A stretch of DNA of 64,000 nt from Panopea generosa (Eukaryota; Mollusca; Bivalvia; Adapedonta; Hiatellidae): assembly GCA_029582155.1 (NCBI GenBank), contig CM055895.1:61605078-61669077 (forward strand), read 5' to 3'. The notes beneath the pieces are model-generated. The model was not told the origin of the DNA. It did not search any database and saw nothing but the letters and a program-made list of their open reading frames with translations. Of the stretch, positions 1 through 14,865 are shown in pieces; the first letter of the stretch is position 1, and the number at the start of each line of letters is the position of its first letter. The position numbers and the translations under genes were made by a program.

Positions 1-566
1 CTGGTCCTAAGCACAGGCTAGTGCTAGTTGAATATAAACATGCACATACTATGTACCAAGAAATAGGAAGGATATTCTTAGGATCCATCATTCTTGTGTA
101 TCAAGCTGCTATTTGCTCCTGGTTCTAAGCACAGGTTAGTGCTAGTTGAATATAAACAAGGACATAGTATGTACCAAGAAATAGGTAGCATATTCTGAAA
201 ATCCATCAAAGTTGTGTATCATGTTGGTATTTTGCTCCTGGTCCTAATCACAGGCTAGTGCTAGTTAAATAGTAACAAGCACATAATATGTATCAAGAAA
301 TAGGTAGCATAATTTGAAGATCCATCAATGTTTTGTATCATGCTGCTATTTTGCTCCTGGTCCTAATCACAGGCTAGTGCTAGTTAAATAGAAACAAGCA
401 CATAATATGTACCAAGAAATAGATAGCATATTTTGAAGATCCATCAATGTTTTGTATCATGCTTCTTTTTTGCTCCTGGTCCTGAGCACAGGCTAGTGCT
501 AGTTGAATATAAACAAGCACATAGTATGTACCAAGAAATAGGTGGCATTTTCTGAAGATCCATCAT

Positions 567-1116
567 TGCTGTTATTATTAAGTATGTAAATGTATAAACT
601 AATTTTACAAGTTTAATTTTTATAAAAATGTGGCTGTCACATTTGTGAGCAATGAAGTTTGCTGTTACATTTTGATGGGTGTATGTCCTGTCCTGGCTTT
701 TATAATTTGATTTTGTGATGTGAACAGCTGGAGTGAACACTGACTCTGGGTCCATCCCAGCTGACCATCCAAGCCAATTATACATATCCTGTATATTCTT
801 ACACCTATTAGTTACTCATGCTTGACTGATACCATGTTCACCCAAGCCCAATACACATGATTGTTAATTGACATGGTATTGAGATAATCACACAAACTGT
901 TAATGTTAATTGGGTGTTATGGTTAAATGACTAGAGGTGTTAGATAATTTTCAGCTTCATTGCATATCTTTGTAAAGTATCTTTGTTCACATGTGTTTGG
1001 TGAAAAAAAATATTATCTTACAAAAGTTAATTGAAAAATACCGGATAAAAGTATCAAATACTGTATTTGACTAGTAAAAAGATAATATTGCACATAATAT
1101 ACTCATTACTAATATA
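567..1116 (+). repeat. ~550-bp inter-satellite segment, copy 1
   Basis: First of nine copies of a non-satellite segment that begins after 'gatccatcattgct' and runs from 'attaagtatgtaaatgtata' to 'cattactaatata', where satellite sequence resumes. The same junctions recur in most copies, so it entered once and was then amplified with the array. It has no convincing ORF or terminal inverted repeats. Confidence 0.85.
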
Positions 1117-2435
1117 GTTGAATATAAACAAGTACACAGTATGTACCAAGAAATAGATAGCATATTCTGAAAGTCTGTCTGTTCTGTATGATGCTGCTAT
1201 TTGCTCCTGGTCCTAAGCACAGGCTAGTTCTAGTTGAATATTAACAAGCACATAGTATATATCATGCTGTTATTTGCTCCTGGTTTTAGCACAGGCTAGC
1301 ACTAGTTGAATATAAACAAGCAAACAGTATGTACCAAGAAATAGGTAGCATATTCTGAAGATCCATCAATGTTGTGTATTAAGCTGTTATTTTCTCCTGA
1401 TCCTAATCACAAGCTAGTGCTAGTTGAATGTTAACAACCACATAGTATGTACCAAGAAATAGGTAGCATATCCTGAAAATCCATCAGTGTTGTGTATCAT
1501 GCTGCTATTTGCTCCTGGTCCTAAGCACAGGCTAGTGCTAGTTTGAATATACACAAGCACATAGTATGTACCAAGAAATAGGTAGCATATTCTGAAGATC
1601 CATCAACGTTGTGTATCATGCTGCTATTTGCCCCTGGTTCTAAGCACACGCTAGTGCTAGTTGAATATAAACAAGCACATAGTATGTACCAAGAAATAGG
1701 TAGCATATTCTGAAAATCCATCAACGTTGTGTTTCATGCTGTTATTTGCTCCTGGTCCTAAGCACAGGCTAGTGCTAGTTGAAAATAAACATGCACATAG
1801 TATGTACCAAGAAATAGATACTGTTTTCTGAAGATCCATCAATGTTGTGTATCATGCTGCTATTTGATCCTTGTCCTAAGCACAGGCTAGTGCTAGTTGA
1901 ATATAAACATGCACATAGTATGTACCAAGAAATAGGTAGCATATTCTTAGGATCCATCATTGTTGTGTATCAATCTGCTATTTGCTCCTGGTCCTAAGCA
2001 CAGGCTAGTGCTATTTGAATATAAACAAGCACATAGTATGTGCCAAGAAATAGGTAGCATATTCTGAAGATCCATCAATGTTGTGTATCATGCTGCTATT
2101 TGCTCCTTGTCCTAAGCACAGGCTAGTGCTAGTTGAATATAAACCAGTAAATAGTATGCACCAAGAAATAGGTAGCATATTCTTAGAATCCATCAAAGTT
2201 GTGTATCATGTTGCTATTTTGCTCCTGGTCCTTAGCACAGGCTAGTGCTAGTTAAATAGAAACAAGCATATAGTATGTACTAAGAAATAGGTAGCATATT
2301 TTGAAGATCCATCAATGTTTTGTATCATGCTGCTATTTTGCTCCAGGTCCTAAGCACAGACTAGTGCTAGTTAAATAGAAACAAGCACATAGTATGTACC
2401 AAGATATAGGTAGCATATTCTGAAGATCCATCATT

Positions 2436-2983
2436 GCTGCTATTATTAAGTATGTAAATGTATAAACTAATTTTACAAGTTTAATTTTTATAAAAATGTG
2501 GCTGTCACATTTGTGAGCAATGTAGTTTGCTGTTACATTTTGATGGGTGTATGTCCTGTCCTGGCTTTTATAATTTGATTTTGTGATGTCAACAGCTGGA
2601 GTGATCACTGACTCTGGGTCCATCCAAGGCTACCATCCAAGCCAATTATACATATCCTGTATATTCTTACATCAATTAGTTACTCATGCTTGACTGATAC
2701 CATGTTCACCCAAGCCCAATACACATGATTGTTAATTGACATGGTATTGAGATAATCACACAAACTTAATTGTTAATTGGTTGTTATGGTTAAATGACTA
2801 GAGGTATTAGATAATTTACAGCTTCATTGCATATCTTTGTAAAATATCTTTGTTCACATGTGTTTGGTGAAAAAAAAAATTATCTTATAAAAATTAATTG
2901 AAAAATACCGGATAAAAGTTTCAAATACTGTATTTGACTAGTAAAAAGATAATAATGCACATAATATACTCACCACTCATATA
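2436..2983 (+). repeat. ~550-bp inter-satellite segment, copy 2
   Basis: Same segment, nearly identical to copy 3, which lies about 3,283 bp further on together with its flanks. Confidence 0.85.
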
Positions 2984-5718
2984 GTTGAATATAAACAAGT
3001 ACACAGTATGTACCAAGAAATAGATGGCATACTCTGAAGGTCCATCTTTGTTCTGTATGATGCTGCTATTTGCTCCTGGTCCTAAGCACAGGCTAGATCT
3101 AGTTGAATATAAACAAGCACATAGTATATATCATGCTGCTATTTGCTCCTGGTCCTAAGCACAGGCTAGTGCTAGTTGAATATAAACAAGCACACAGTAT
3201 GTACCAAGAAATAGGTTGCATATTCTGAGGATCCATCATTATTGTGTATCATGCTGCTATTTGCTCCTGGTCCTAAGCACAGGCTAGTGCTAGTTGAATA
3301 TAAATAAGCAAAAAATATGTATCCAAAAATAAGTATCAAATTTTGAAAATCCATCACTGTTGTGTATCATGTTGGTATTTGCTCCTTGTCCTAAGCACAG
3401 GCTAGTGCTAGTTGAATACAAACAAGCACATAGTATGTACCAAGAAATAGGTAGCATTTTCTTATGATCCATCAAAGTTGTGCATCAAGCTGCTATTTGC
3501 TCCTGGTCCTAAGCACAGGCTAGTGCTAGTTAAATAGAAACAAGCACAGAGTATGTACCAAGAAATAGGTAGCATGTTCTGAAGATCCATCAATGTTCTG
3601 TATCATGCTGCTATTAGCTCCTTGTCCTAAGCACAGGCTAGTGCTAGTTGAATATAAACAAGCACATAGTACGTACCAAGAAATAGGAAGCATATTCTTA
3701 GGATCCATCACTGTTGTGTATCAAGCTGCTATTTGCTCCTGGTCCTAAGCACAGGCTAGTGCTAGTTGAATATAAACAAGCACATAGTATGTACCAAGAA
3801 ATAGGTAGCATATTCTGAAGATCCATCAATGTTCTGTATCATGCTGCTATTTTGCTCCTGGTCCTAAGGACAGGTTAGTGCTAGTTAAATAGAAACAAGC
3901 ACATAGTATGTACCAAGAAATAGGTAGCATATTCTGAAGATCCATTAATGTTGTGTATCATGCTGCTATTTGCCTCTGGTCCTAAGCACAGGCTAGTGCT
4001 AGTTGAATATAAACAAGCTCATAGTATGTACCAAGAAATATGTAGCATATTCTGAAGATCCATCAATGTTGTGTATCATGCTGCTATTTGCTCTTGGTCC
4101 TAAGCACATGCTAGTGCTAGTTGAATATAAACATGCACATAGTATGTACCAAGAAATAGGTAGCATATGCTTAGGATCCATCAATGTCGTCTATCATGCT
4201 GCTATTTGCTCCTAGTCCTAAGCACAGGCTAGTGCTAGTTGAATATAAACAAGCACATAGTAATATGTACCAAGAACTAGGTAGCATATTCTTAGGATCC
4301 ATCATTGTTGTGTATATTGCTGCTATTTGCTCCTGGTCCTAAGCACAGGGTAGTGCTAATTATAAACAAACACATAGTATGTACCAAGAAATAGGTAGCA
4401 TATTCTGAAGATCCATCAATGTCGTGTATCATGCTGCTATTTGCTCCTAGTCCTAAGCACAGGCTAGTGCTAGTTGAATATAAACAAGCACATAGTAATA
4501 TGTACCAAGAACTAGGTAGCATATTCTTAGGATCCATCATTGTTTTGTATATTGCTGCTATTTGCTCCTGGTCCTAAGCACAGGGTAGTGCTAATTATAA
4601 ACAAACACATAGTATGTACCAAGAAATATGTAGCATATTCTGAAGATCCATCAATGTTGTGTATCATGCTGCTATTTGCTCCTGGTCCTAAGCACAGGCT
4701 AGTGCTACTTGAATATAAACAAGCACATAGTATGTACCAAGAAATAAGTAGCATATTCTGAAGATCCATCAATGTTTTATATCATGCTACTATTTGCTCC
4801 TGGTTCTAAGCACAGGCTTGTTCTAGATAAATAGAAACAAGCACAGAGTATGTACCAAGAACTAGGTAGCATATTCTTAGGATCCATCATTGTTGTGTAT
4901 CTTGCTGCTATTTGCTCCTGGTCCTAAGCACAGGCTAGTGCTAGTGGAATAAACAAGCACATAGTATGTACCAAGAAATAGGTAGTATATTCTGAAGATC
5001 CATCAATGTTGTATATCATGCTGCTATTTGCTCCTGGTTCTAAGCACAGGCTAGTGCTAGTTAAATAGAAACAAGCACATAGTATGTACCAAGAAATAGG
5101 TAGTATATTCTGAAAATCCATCAATGTTGTGTATCATGTTGGTATTTTGCTCCTGGTCCTAATCACAGGCTAGTGCTAGTTAAATAGAAACAAGCACATA
5201 GTATGTACCAAGAAATAGGTAGCATATTCTGAAAATCCATCAACGTTGTGTATCATGCTGCTATTTGCCCCTGGTTCTAAGCACAGGCTAGTGCTAGTTG
5301 AATATAAACAAGCACATAGTATGTACCAAGAAATAGGTAGCATATTCTGAAAATCCATCAACATTGTGTTTCATGCTGTTATTTGCTCCTTGTCCTAAGC
5401 ACAGGCTAGTGCTAGTTGAATATAAACCAGTAAATAGTATGCACCAAAAAATAGGTAGCATATTCTTAGAATCCATCAAAGTTGTGTATCATGTTGCTAT
5501 TTTGCTCCTGGTCCTTAGCACAGGCTAGTGCTAGTTAAATAGAAACAAGCATATAGTATGTACTAAGAAATAGGTAGCATATTTTGAAGATCCATCAATG
5601 TTTTGTATCATGCTGCTATTTTGCTCCAGGTCCTAAGCACATGCTAGTGCTAGTTAAATAGAAACAAGCACATAGTATGTACCAAGATATAGGTAGCATA
5701 TTCTGAAGATCCATCATT

Positions 5719-6267
5719 GCTGCTATTATTAAGTATGTAAATGTATAAACTAATTTTACAAGTTTAATTTTTATAAAAATGTGGCTGTCACATTTGTGAG
5801 CAATGTAGTTTGCTGTTACATTTTGATGGGTGTATGTCCTGTCCTGGCTTTTATAATTTGATTTTGTGATGTCAACAGCTGGAGTGATCACTGACTCTGG
5901 GTCCATCCAAGGCTACCATCCAAGCCAATTATACATATCCTGTATATTCTTACATCAATTAGTTACTCATGCTTGACTGATACCATGTTCACCCAAGCCC
6001 AATACACATGATTGTTAATTGACATGGTATTGAGATAATCACACAAACTGTTAATGTTAATTGGTTGTTATGGTTGAATGACTAGAGGTATTAGATAATT
6101 TACAGCTTTATTGCATATCTTTGTAAAATATCTTTGTTCACATGTGTTTGGTGAAAAAAAAAATTATCTTATGAAAATTAATTGAAAAATACCGGATAAA
6201 AGTTTCAAATACTGTATTTGACTAGTAAAAAGATAATAATGCACATAATATACTCACCACTCATATA
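5719..6267 (+). repeat. ~550-bp inter-satellite segment, copy 3
   Basis: Same segment; differs from copy 2 at only a few positions, showing a recent duplication of this part of the array. Confidence 0.85.
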
Positions 6268-7039
6268 GTTGAATATAAACAAGTACACAGTATGTACCAA
6301 GAAATAGATGGCATACTCTGAAGGTCCATCTTTGTTCTGTATGATGCTGCTATTTGCTCCTGGTCCTAAGCACAGGCTAGATCTAGTTGAATATAAACAA
6401 GCACATAGTATATATCATGCTGCTATTTGCTCCTGGTCCTAAGCACAGGCTAGTGCTAGTTGAATATAAACAAGCACACAGTATGTACCAAGAAATAGGT
6501 TGCATATTCTGAGGATCCATCATTATTGTGTATCATGCTGCTATTTGCTCCTGGTCCTAAGCACAGGCTAGTGCTAGTTGAATATAAATAAGCAAAAAAT
6601 ATGTATCCAAAAATAAGTATCAAATTTTGAAAATCCATCACTGTTGTGTATCATGCTGCTATTTGCTCCTTGTCCTAAGCACAGGCTAGTGCTAGTTGAA
6701 TACAAACAAGCACATAGTATGTACCAAGAAATAGGTAGCATTTTCTTAGGATCCATCAAAGTTGTGCATCAAGCTGCTATTTGCTCCTGGTCCTAAGCAC
6801 AGGCTAGTGCTAGTTGAATATAAACAAGCACATAGTATATATCATGCTGCTATTTGCTCCTGGTCCTAAGCACAGGCTAGTGCTAGTTGAATATAAACAA
6901 GCACACAGTATGTACCAAGAAATAGGTTGCATATTCTGAGGATCCATCATTATTGTGTATCATGCTGCTATTTGCTCCTGGTCCTAAGCACAGGCTAGTG
7001 CTAGTTGAATATAAACAAGCACATAGTATATATCATGCT

Positions 7040-10000
7040 GCTATTTGCTCCTGGTCCTAAGCACAGGCTAGTGCTAGTTGAATATAAACAAGCACACAGT
7101 ATGTACCAAGAAATAGGTTGCATATTCTGAGGATCCATCATTATTGTGTATCATGCTGCTATTTGCTCCTGGTCCTAAGCACAGGCTAGTGCTAGTTGAA
7201 TATAAATAAGCAAAAAATATGTATCCAAAAATAAGTATCAAATTTTGAAAATCCATCACTGTTGTGTATCATGCTGCTATTTGCTCCTTGTCCTAAGCAC
7301 AGGCTAGTGCTAGTTGAATACAAACAAGCACATAGTATGTACCAAGAAATAGGTAGCATTTTCTTAGGATCCATCAAAGTTGTGCATCAAGCTGCTATTT
7401 GCTCCTGGTCCTAAGCACAGGCTAGTGCTAGTTAAATAGAAACAAGCACAGAGTATGTACCAAGAAATAGGTAGCATGTTCTGAAGATCCATCAATGTTC
7501 TGTATCATGCTGCTATTAGCTCCTTGTCCTAAGCACAGGCTAGTGCTAGTTGAATATAAACAAGCACATAGTATGTACCAAGAAATAGGTAGCATATTCT
7601 TAGGATCCATCACTGTTGTGTATCAAGCTGCTATTTGCTCCTAGTCCTAAGCACAGGCTAGTGCTAGTTGAATATAAACAAGCACATAGTATGTACCAAG
7701 AAATAGGTAGCATATTCTGAAGATCCATCAATGTTATATATCATGCTACTATTTGCTCCTGGTTCTAAGCACAGGCTTGTTCTAGATAAATAGAAACAAG
7801 CACAGAGTATGTACCAAGAACTAGGTAGCATATTCTTAGGATCCATCATTGTTGTGTATCTTGCTGCTATTTGCTCCTGGTCCTAAGCACAGGCTAGTGC
7901 TAGTGGAATAAACAAGCACATAGTATGTACCAAGAAATAGGTAGTATATTCTGAAGATCCATCAATGTTGTATATCATGCTGCTATTTGCTCCTGGTTCT
8001 AAGCACAGGCTAGTGCTAGTTAAATAGAAACAAGCACATAGTATGTACCAAGAAATAGGAAGCATATTCAGAAGATCCATCAATGTTGTGTATCCTGCTG
8101 CTATTTGCTCCTGGTCCTAAGCAAAGACTATTGCTAGTTGAATATAAACAAGCACATAGTATGTACCAAGAAATAGGTAGTATATTCTGAAAATCCATCA
8201 ATGTTGTGTATCATGTTGGTATTTTGCTCCTGGTCCTAATCACAGGCTAGTGCTAGTTAAATAGAAACAAGCACATAGTATGTACCAAGAAATAGGTAGC
8301 ATATTTTGAAGATCCATCAATGTTGTGTATCATGCTGCTATTTGCCTCTGGTCCTAAGCACAGGCTAGTGCTAGTTGAATATAAACAAGCTCATAGTATG
8401 TACCAAGAAATATGTAGCATATTCTGAAGATCCATCAATGTTGTGTATCATGCTGCTATTTGCTCTTGGTCCTAAGCACATGCTAGTGCTAGTTGAATAT
8501 AAACAAGCACATAGTATGTACCAAGAAATAGGTAGCATATGCTTAGGATCCATCAATGTCGTGTATCATGCTGCTATTTGCTCCTAGTCCTAAGCACAGG
8601 CTAGTGCTAGTTGAATATAAACAAGCACATAGTATATATCATGCTGCTATTTGCTCCTGGTCCTAAGCACAGGCTAGTGCTAGTTGAATATAAACAAGCA
8701 CACAGTATGTACCAAGAAATAGGTTGCATATTCTGAGGATCCATCATTATTGTGTATCATGCTGCTATTTGCTCCTGGTCCTAAGCACAGGCTAGTGCTA
8801 GTTGAATATAAATAAGCAAAAAATATGTATCCAAAAATAAGTATCAAATTTTGAAAATCCATCACTGTTGTGTATCATGCTGCTATTTGCTCCTTGTCCT
8901 AAGCACAGGCTAGTGCTAGTTGAATACAAACAAGCACATAGTATGTACCAAGAAATAGGTAGCATTTTCTTAGGATCCATCAAAGTTGTGCATCAAGCTG
9001 CTATTTGCTCCTGGTCCTAAGCACAGGCTAGTGCTAGTTAAATAGAAACAAGCACAGAGTATGTACCAAGAAATAGGTAGCATGTTCTGAAGATCCATCA
9101 ATGTTCTGTATCATGCTGCTATTAGCTCCTTGTCCTAAGCACAGGCTAGTGCTAGTTGAATATAAACAAGCACATAGTATGTACCAAGAAATAGGTAGCA
9201 TATTCTTAGGATCCATCACTGTTGTGTATCAAGCTGCTATTTGCTCCTAGTCCTAAGCACAGGCTAGTGCTAGTTGAATATAAACAAGCACATAGTATGT
9301 ACCAAGAAATAGGTAGCATATTCTGAAGATCCATCAATGTTATATATCATGCTACTATTTGCTCCTGGTTCTAAGCACAGGCTTGTTCTAGATAAATAGA
9401 AACAAGCACAGAGTATGTACCAAGAACTAGGTAGCATATTCTTAGGATCCATCATTGTTGTGTATCTTGCTGCTATTTGCTCCTGGTCCTAAGCACAGGC
9501 TAGTGCTAGTGGAATAAACAAGCACATAGTATGTACCAAGAAATAGGTAGTATATTCTGAAGATCCATCAATGTTGTATATCATGCTGCTATTTGCTCCT
9601 GGTTCTAAGCACAGGCTAGTGCTAGTTAAATAGAAACAAGCACATAGTATGTACCAAGAAATAGGAAGCATATTCAGAAGATCCATCAATGTTGTGTATC
9701 CTGCTGCTATTTGCTCCTGGTCCTAAGCAAAGACTATTGCTAGTTGAATATAAACAAGCACATAGTATGTACCAAGAAATAGGTAGTATATTCTGAAAAT
9801 CCATCAATGTTGTGTATCATGTTGGTATTTTGCTCCTGGTCCTAATCACAGGCTAGTGCTAGTTAAATAGAAACAAGCACATAGTATGTACCAAGAAATA
9901 GGTAGCATATTTTGAAGATCCATCAATGTTGTGTATCATGCTGCTATTTGCCTCTGGTCCTAAGCACAGGCTAGTGCTAGTTGAATATAAACAAGCTCAT

Positions 10001-10240
10001 AGTATGTACCAAGAAATATGTAGCATATTCTGAAGATCCATCAATGTTGTGTATCATGCTGCTATTTGCTCTTGGTCCTAAGCACATGCTAGTGCTAGTT
10101 GAATATAAACAAGCACATAGTATGTACCAAGAAATAGGTAGCATATGCTTAGGATCCATCAATGTCGTGTATCATGCTGCTATTTGCTCCTAGTCCTAAG
10201 CACAGGCTAGTGCTAGTTGAATATAAACAAGCACATAGTA
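7040..10240. repeat. 1,606-bp tandem duplication inside the satellite
   Basis: Landmarks at about 7,074, 7,428, 7,883 and 8,371 recur at 8,680, 9,034, 9,489 and 9,977, a constant 1,606-bp shift with essentially the same variant monomers in the same order. The unit boundaries are approximate. Confidence 0.85.
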
Positions 10241-12055
10241 ATATGTACCAAGAACTAGGTAGCATATTCTTAGGATCCATCATTGTTGTGTATATTGCTG
10301 CTATTTGCTCCTGGTCCTAAGCACAGGGTAGTGCTAATTATAAACAAACACATAGTATGTACCAAGAAATAGGTAGCATATTCTGAAGATCCATCAATGT
10401 CGTGTATCATGCTGCTATTTGCTCCTAGTCCTAAGCACAGGCTAGTGCTAGTTGAATATAAACAAGCACATAGTAATATGTACCAAGAACTAGGTAGCAT
10501 ATTCTTAGGATCCATCATTGTTGTATATATTGCTGCTATTTGCTCCTGGTCCTAAGCACAGGGTAGTGCTAATTAAAAACAAACACATAGAATGTACCAA
10601 GAAATAGGTAGCATATTCTGAAGATCCATCAATATTGTGTATCATGCTGCTATTTGCTCCTGGTCCTAAGCACAGGCTAGTGCTAGTTGAATATAAACAA
10701 GCACATAGTATGTACCAAGAAATAAGTAGCATATTCTGAAGATCCATCAATGTTATATATCATGCTACTATTTGCTCCTGGTTCTAAGCACAGGCTTGTT
10801 CTAGATAAATAGAAACAAGCACATAGTATGTACCAAGAAATAGGTAGTATATTCTGAAGATCCATCAATGTTGTGTATCATGCTGCTATTTTGCTCCTGG
10901 TCCTAAGCACAGACTAGTGCTAGTTGAATAGAAACAAGCACATAGTATGTACCAAGAAATAGGAAGCATATTCTGAAGATCCATCACTGTTTTGTATCAT
11001 GCTTCTATTTTGCTCCTGGTCCTAAGCACAGGCTAGTGCAAGTTGAATATAAACAAGCACATAGTATGTACCGAGATATAGGTAGCATATTTTGAAGATC
11101 CATCAGTGTTGTTTATCATGCTGCTATTTGCTCCTGGTCCTAAGCACAGGCTAGTGCTGGTTGAATATAAACAAGGACATAGTATGTACCAAGAAATAGG
11201 TAGCATATTCTGAAGATCCATTAATGTTGTGTATCATGCTGCTATTTGCTCCTGGTTATAAGCAGAGGCTAGTGCTAGTTGAATAAAAACAAGCACATAG
11301 TTTGTACCAAGAAATATGTAGCATATTCTGAAGATCCATCATTGTTGTGCATCAAGCTGCTATTTGCTCCTGGTCCTAAGCACAGGCTAGTGCTAGTTGA
11401 ATATAAACAAGCACAAAGTATGTACCAAGAAATAGGTAGCATATTCTGAAGATCCATCAATGTTGTGTATCAAGCTGCTATTTGCTCCTGGTCCTAAGCA
11501 CAGGCTAGTGCTAGTTGAATATAAACAAGCACATAGTATGTACTAAGAAATATGTAGCATATTCTGAAGATCCATCAGTGTTGTGTATCATGTTGGTATT
11601 TTGCTCCTGGTCTTAAGCACAGGCTAGTGCTAGTTAAATAGTAACAAGCACATGATATGGACCAAAAAATAGGTAGCATAATTTGAATATCCATCAATGT
11701 TCTGTATCATGCTGCTATTTTGCACCTGGTTCTAAGCACAGGCTAGTGCTAGTTAAATAGAAACAAGCACATAGTATGTACCAAGAAATAGGTAGCATAA
11801 TTTGAAGATCCATCAATGTTCTGTATCATGCTGCTATTTTGCACCTGGTTCTAAGCACAGGCTAGTGCTAGTTAAATAGAAACAAGCACATAGTATGTAC
11901 CAAGAAATAGGTAGCATATTTTGAAGATCCATCAATGTTTTGTATCATGCTGTTATTTTGCTCCTGGTCCTAAGCACAGGCTAGTGCTAGTTGAATAGAA
12001 ACAAGCACATAGTATGTACCACGAAATAGGTAGCATATTCTGAAGATCCATCATT

Positions 12056-12604
12056 GCTGCTATTATTAAGTATGTAAATGTATAAACTAATTTTACAAGT
12101 TTAATTTTTATAAAAAATGTGGCTGTCACATTTGTGAGCAATGTAGTTTGCTGTTACATTTTGATGGGTGAATGTCCTATCCTGGCTTTTATAATTTGTT
12201 TTTGTGATGTCAACAGCTGGAGTGATGGCTGACTCTCGGTCCATCCCAGCTGACCATCCAAGCCAATTATACATATCCTGTATATTCTTACACCAATTAG
12301 TTACTCATGCTTGACTGATACCATGTTCACCCAAGCCCAATACACATGATTGTTAATTGACATGGTATTGAGATAATCACACAAACTGTTAATGTTAATT
12401 GGGTGTTATGGTTAAATGACTAGAGGTGTTAGATAATTTTCAGCTGCATTGCATATCTTTGTAAAGTATCTTTGTTCACATGTGTTTGGTGAAAAAAAAT
12501 ATTATCTTACAAAAGTTAATTGAAAAATACCGGATAAAAGTATCAAATACTGTATTTGACAAGTAAAAAGATAATAATGCACATAATATATTCATTACTA
12601 ATAT
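12056..12604 (+). repeat. ~550-bp inter-satellite segment, copy 4
   Basis: Same segment with slightly diverged bases (for example 'gtgatggctgactctcggtc' in place of 'gtgatcactgactctgggtc'). Confidence 0.85.
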
Positions 12605-14865
12605 AGTTGAATATAAACAAGTACACAGTATGTACCAAGAAAAAGATAGCATATTCTGAAGGCCTGTCTTTGTTCTGTATGATGCTGCTATTTGCTCCTG
12701 GTCCTAAGCACAGGCTAGTGCTAGTTGAATATTAACAAGCACATAGTATGTATCATGCTGCTATTTGCTCCTGGTCTTAGCACAGGCTAGTTGAATATCA
12801 ACAAGCACAAAGTATGTACCAAGAAATAGGTAGCATATTCTGAAGATCCATCAATGTTGTGTATTAAGCTGTTATTTTCTCCTGATCCTAATCACAAGCT
12901 AGTGCTAGTTGAATGTAAACAACCACACAGTATGTACCAAGAAATAGGTAGCATATCCTTAAAATCCATCAGTGTTGTGTATCGTGCTGCTATTTGCTCC
13001 TGGTCCTAAGCACAGGCTAGTGCTAGTTTGGATATAAACAAGCACATAGTATGTACCAAGAAATAAGTAGCATATTCTGAAGAAACATCAATGTTGTGTA
13101 TCATGCTGCTATTTGCCCCTGGTTCTAAGCACAGGCTAGTGCTAGTTGAATATAAACAAGCGCATAGTATGTACCAAGAAATAGATAGCATATTCTGAAG
13201 ATCCATCAACGTTGTGTTTCATGCTGTTATTTGCCCCTGGTTCTAAGCACAGGCTAGTGCTAGTTGAATATAAACAAGAACATAGTATGTACCAAGAAAT
13301 AGGTAGCATATTCTGAAGATCCATCAATGTTGTGTATCATGCTGCTATTTGGCCCCTGGTTCTAAGCACAGGCTAGTGCTAGTTGAATATAAACAAGCAC
13401 ATAGTATGTACCAAGAAATAGATATCATATTCTGAAGATCCATCAATGTTGTGTATTATGCTACTATTTGCTCCTTGTCCTAAGCACAGACTAGTGCTAG
13501 TTGAATATAAACAAGCACATAGTATGTACCAAGAAATAGGTAGCATATTCTGAAGATCCATCAACGTTGTGTTTCATGCTGTTATTTGCCCCTGGTTCTA
13601 AGCACATGCTAGTGCTATCTGAATATAAACAAGCACATAGTATGTACCAAGAAATAGGTACCATATTCTGAAGATCCATCAATGTTGTGAATCATGCTGT
13701 TATTTGCTCCTGGTCCTAAGCACAGACTAGTGCTAGTTGAATATAAACAAGCACATAGTATGTACCAAGAAATAGGTACCATATTCTGAAGATCCATCAA
13801 TGTTGTGTATCATGCTGCTATTTGCTCCTTGTCCTAAGCACAGACTAGTGATAGTTGAATATAAACAAGGACATAGTATGTACCAAGAAATAGGTAGCAT
13901 ATTCTGAAGATCCATCCACGTTGTGTTTCATGCTGTTATTTGCCCCTGGTTCTAAGCACAGGCTAGTGCTAGTTGAATATAAACAAGCACATAGTATGTA
14001 CCAAGAAATAGGTAGAATATTCTGAAGATCAATCAAAGTTGTGTATCATGCTGCTATTTGCTCCTTGTCCTAAGCACAGACTAGTGCTAGTTGAATATAA
14101 ACAAGCACATAGTATGTACCAAGAAATAGGTAGCATATTCTGAAGATCCATCAGTGTTGTGTATCATGCTGCTATTTGCTCCTGGTCCTAAGCACAGGCT
14201 AGTGCTGGTTGAATATAAACAAGGACATAGTATGTACCAACAAATAGGTAGCATATTCTGAAGATCCATTAATGTTGTGTATCATGCTGCTATTTGCTCC
14301 TGGTTTTAAGCACAGACTAGTGCTAGTTGAATATAAACAAGCACATAGTATGTTCTAAGAAATATGTAGAATATTCTGAAGATCCATCATTGTTGTGTAT
14401 CAAGCTTCTATTTGCTCCTGGTCCTAAGCACAGGCTAGTGCTAGTTGAATATAAACAAGCACATAGTATGTACCAATAAATAGGTAGCATATTCTGAAGA
14501 TCCATCAATGTTGTGTATCAAGCTGCTATTTGCTCCTGGTTCTAAGTACAGGCTAGTGCTAGTTGAATAGTAACAAGCACATAATATGTACCAAGAAATA
14601 GGTAGCATAATTTGAAGATCCATCAAAGTTCTGTATCATGCTGCTATTTTGCACCTGGTCCTAAGCACAGGCTAGTGCTAGTTAAATAGAAACAAGCACA
14701 TAGTATGTACCAAGAAATAGGTAGCATATTTTGAAGATCCATCAATGTTTTTTATCATGCTGCTATTTTGCTGCTGGTCCTAAGCACAGGCTAGTGCTAG
14801 TTGAATAGAAACAAGCACATAGTATGTACCAAGAAATAGGTAGCATATTCTGAAGATCCATCATT

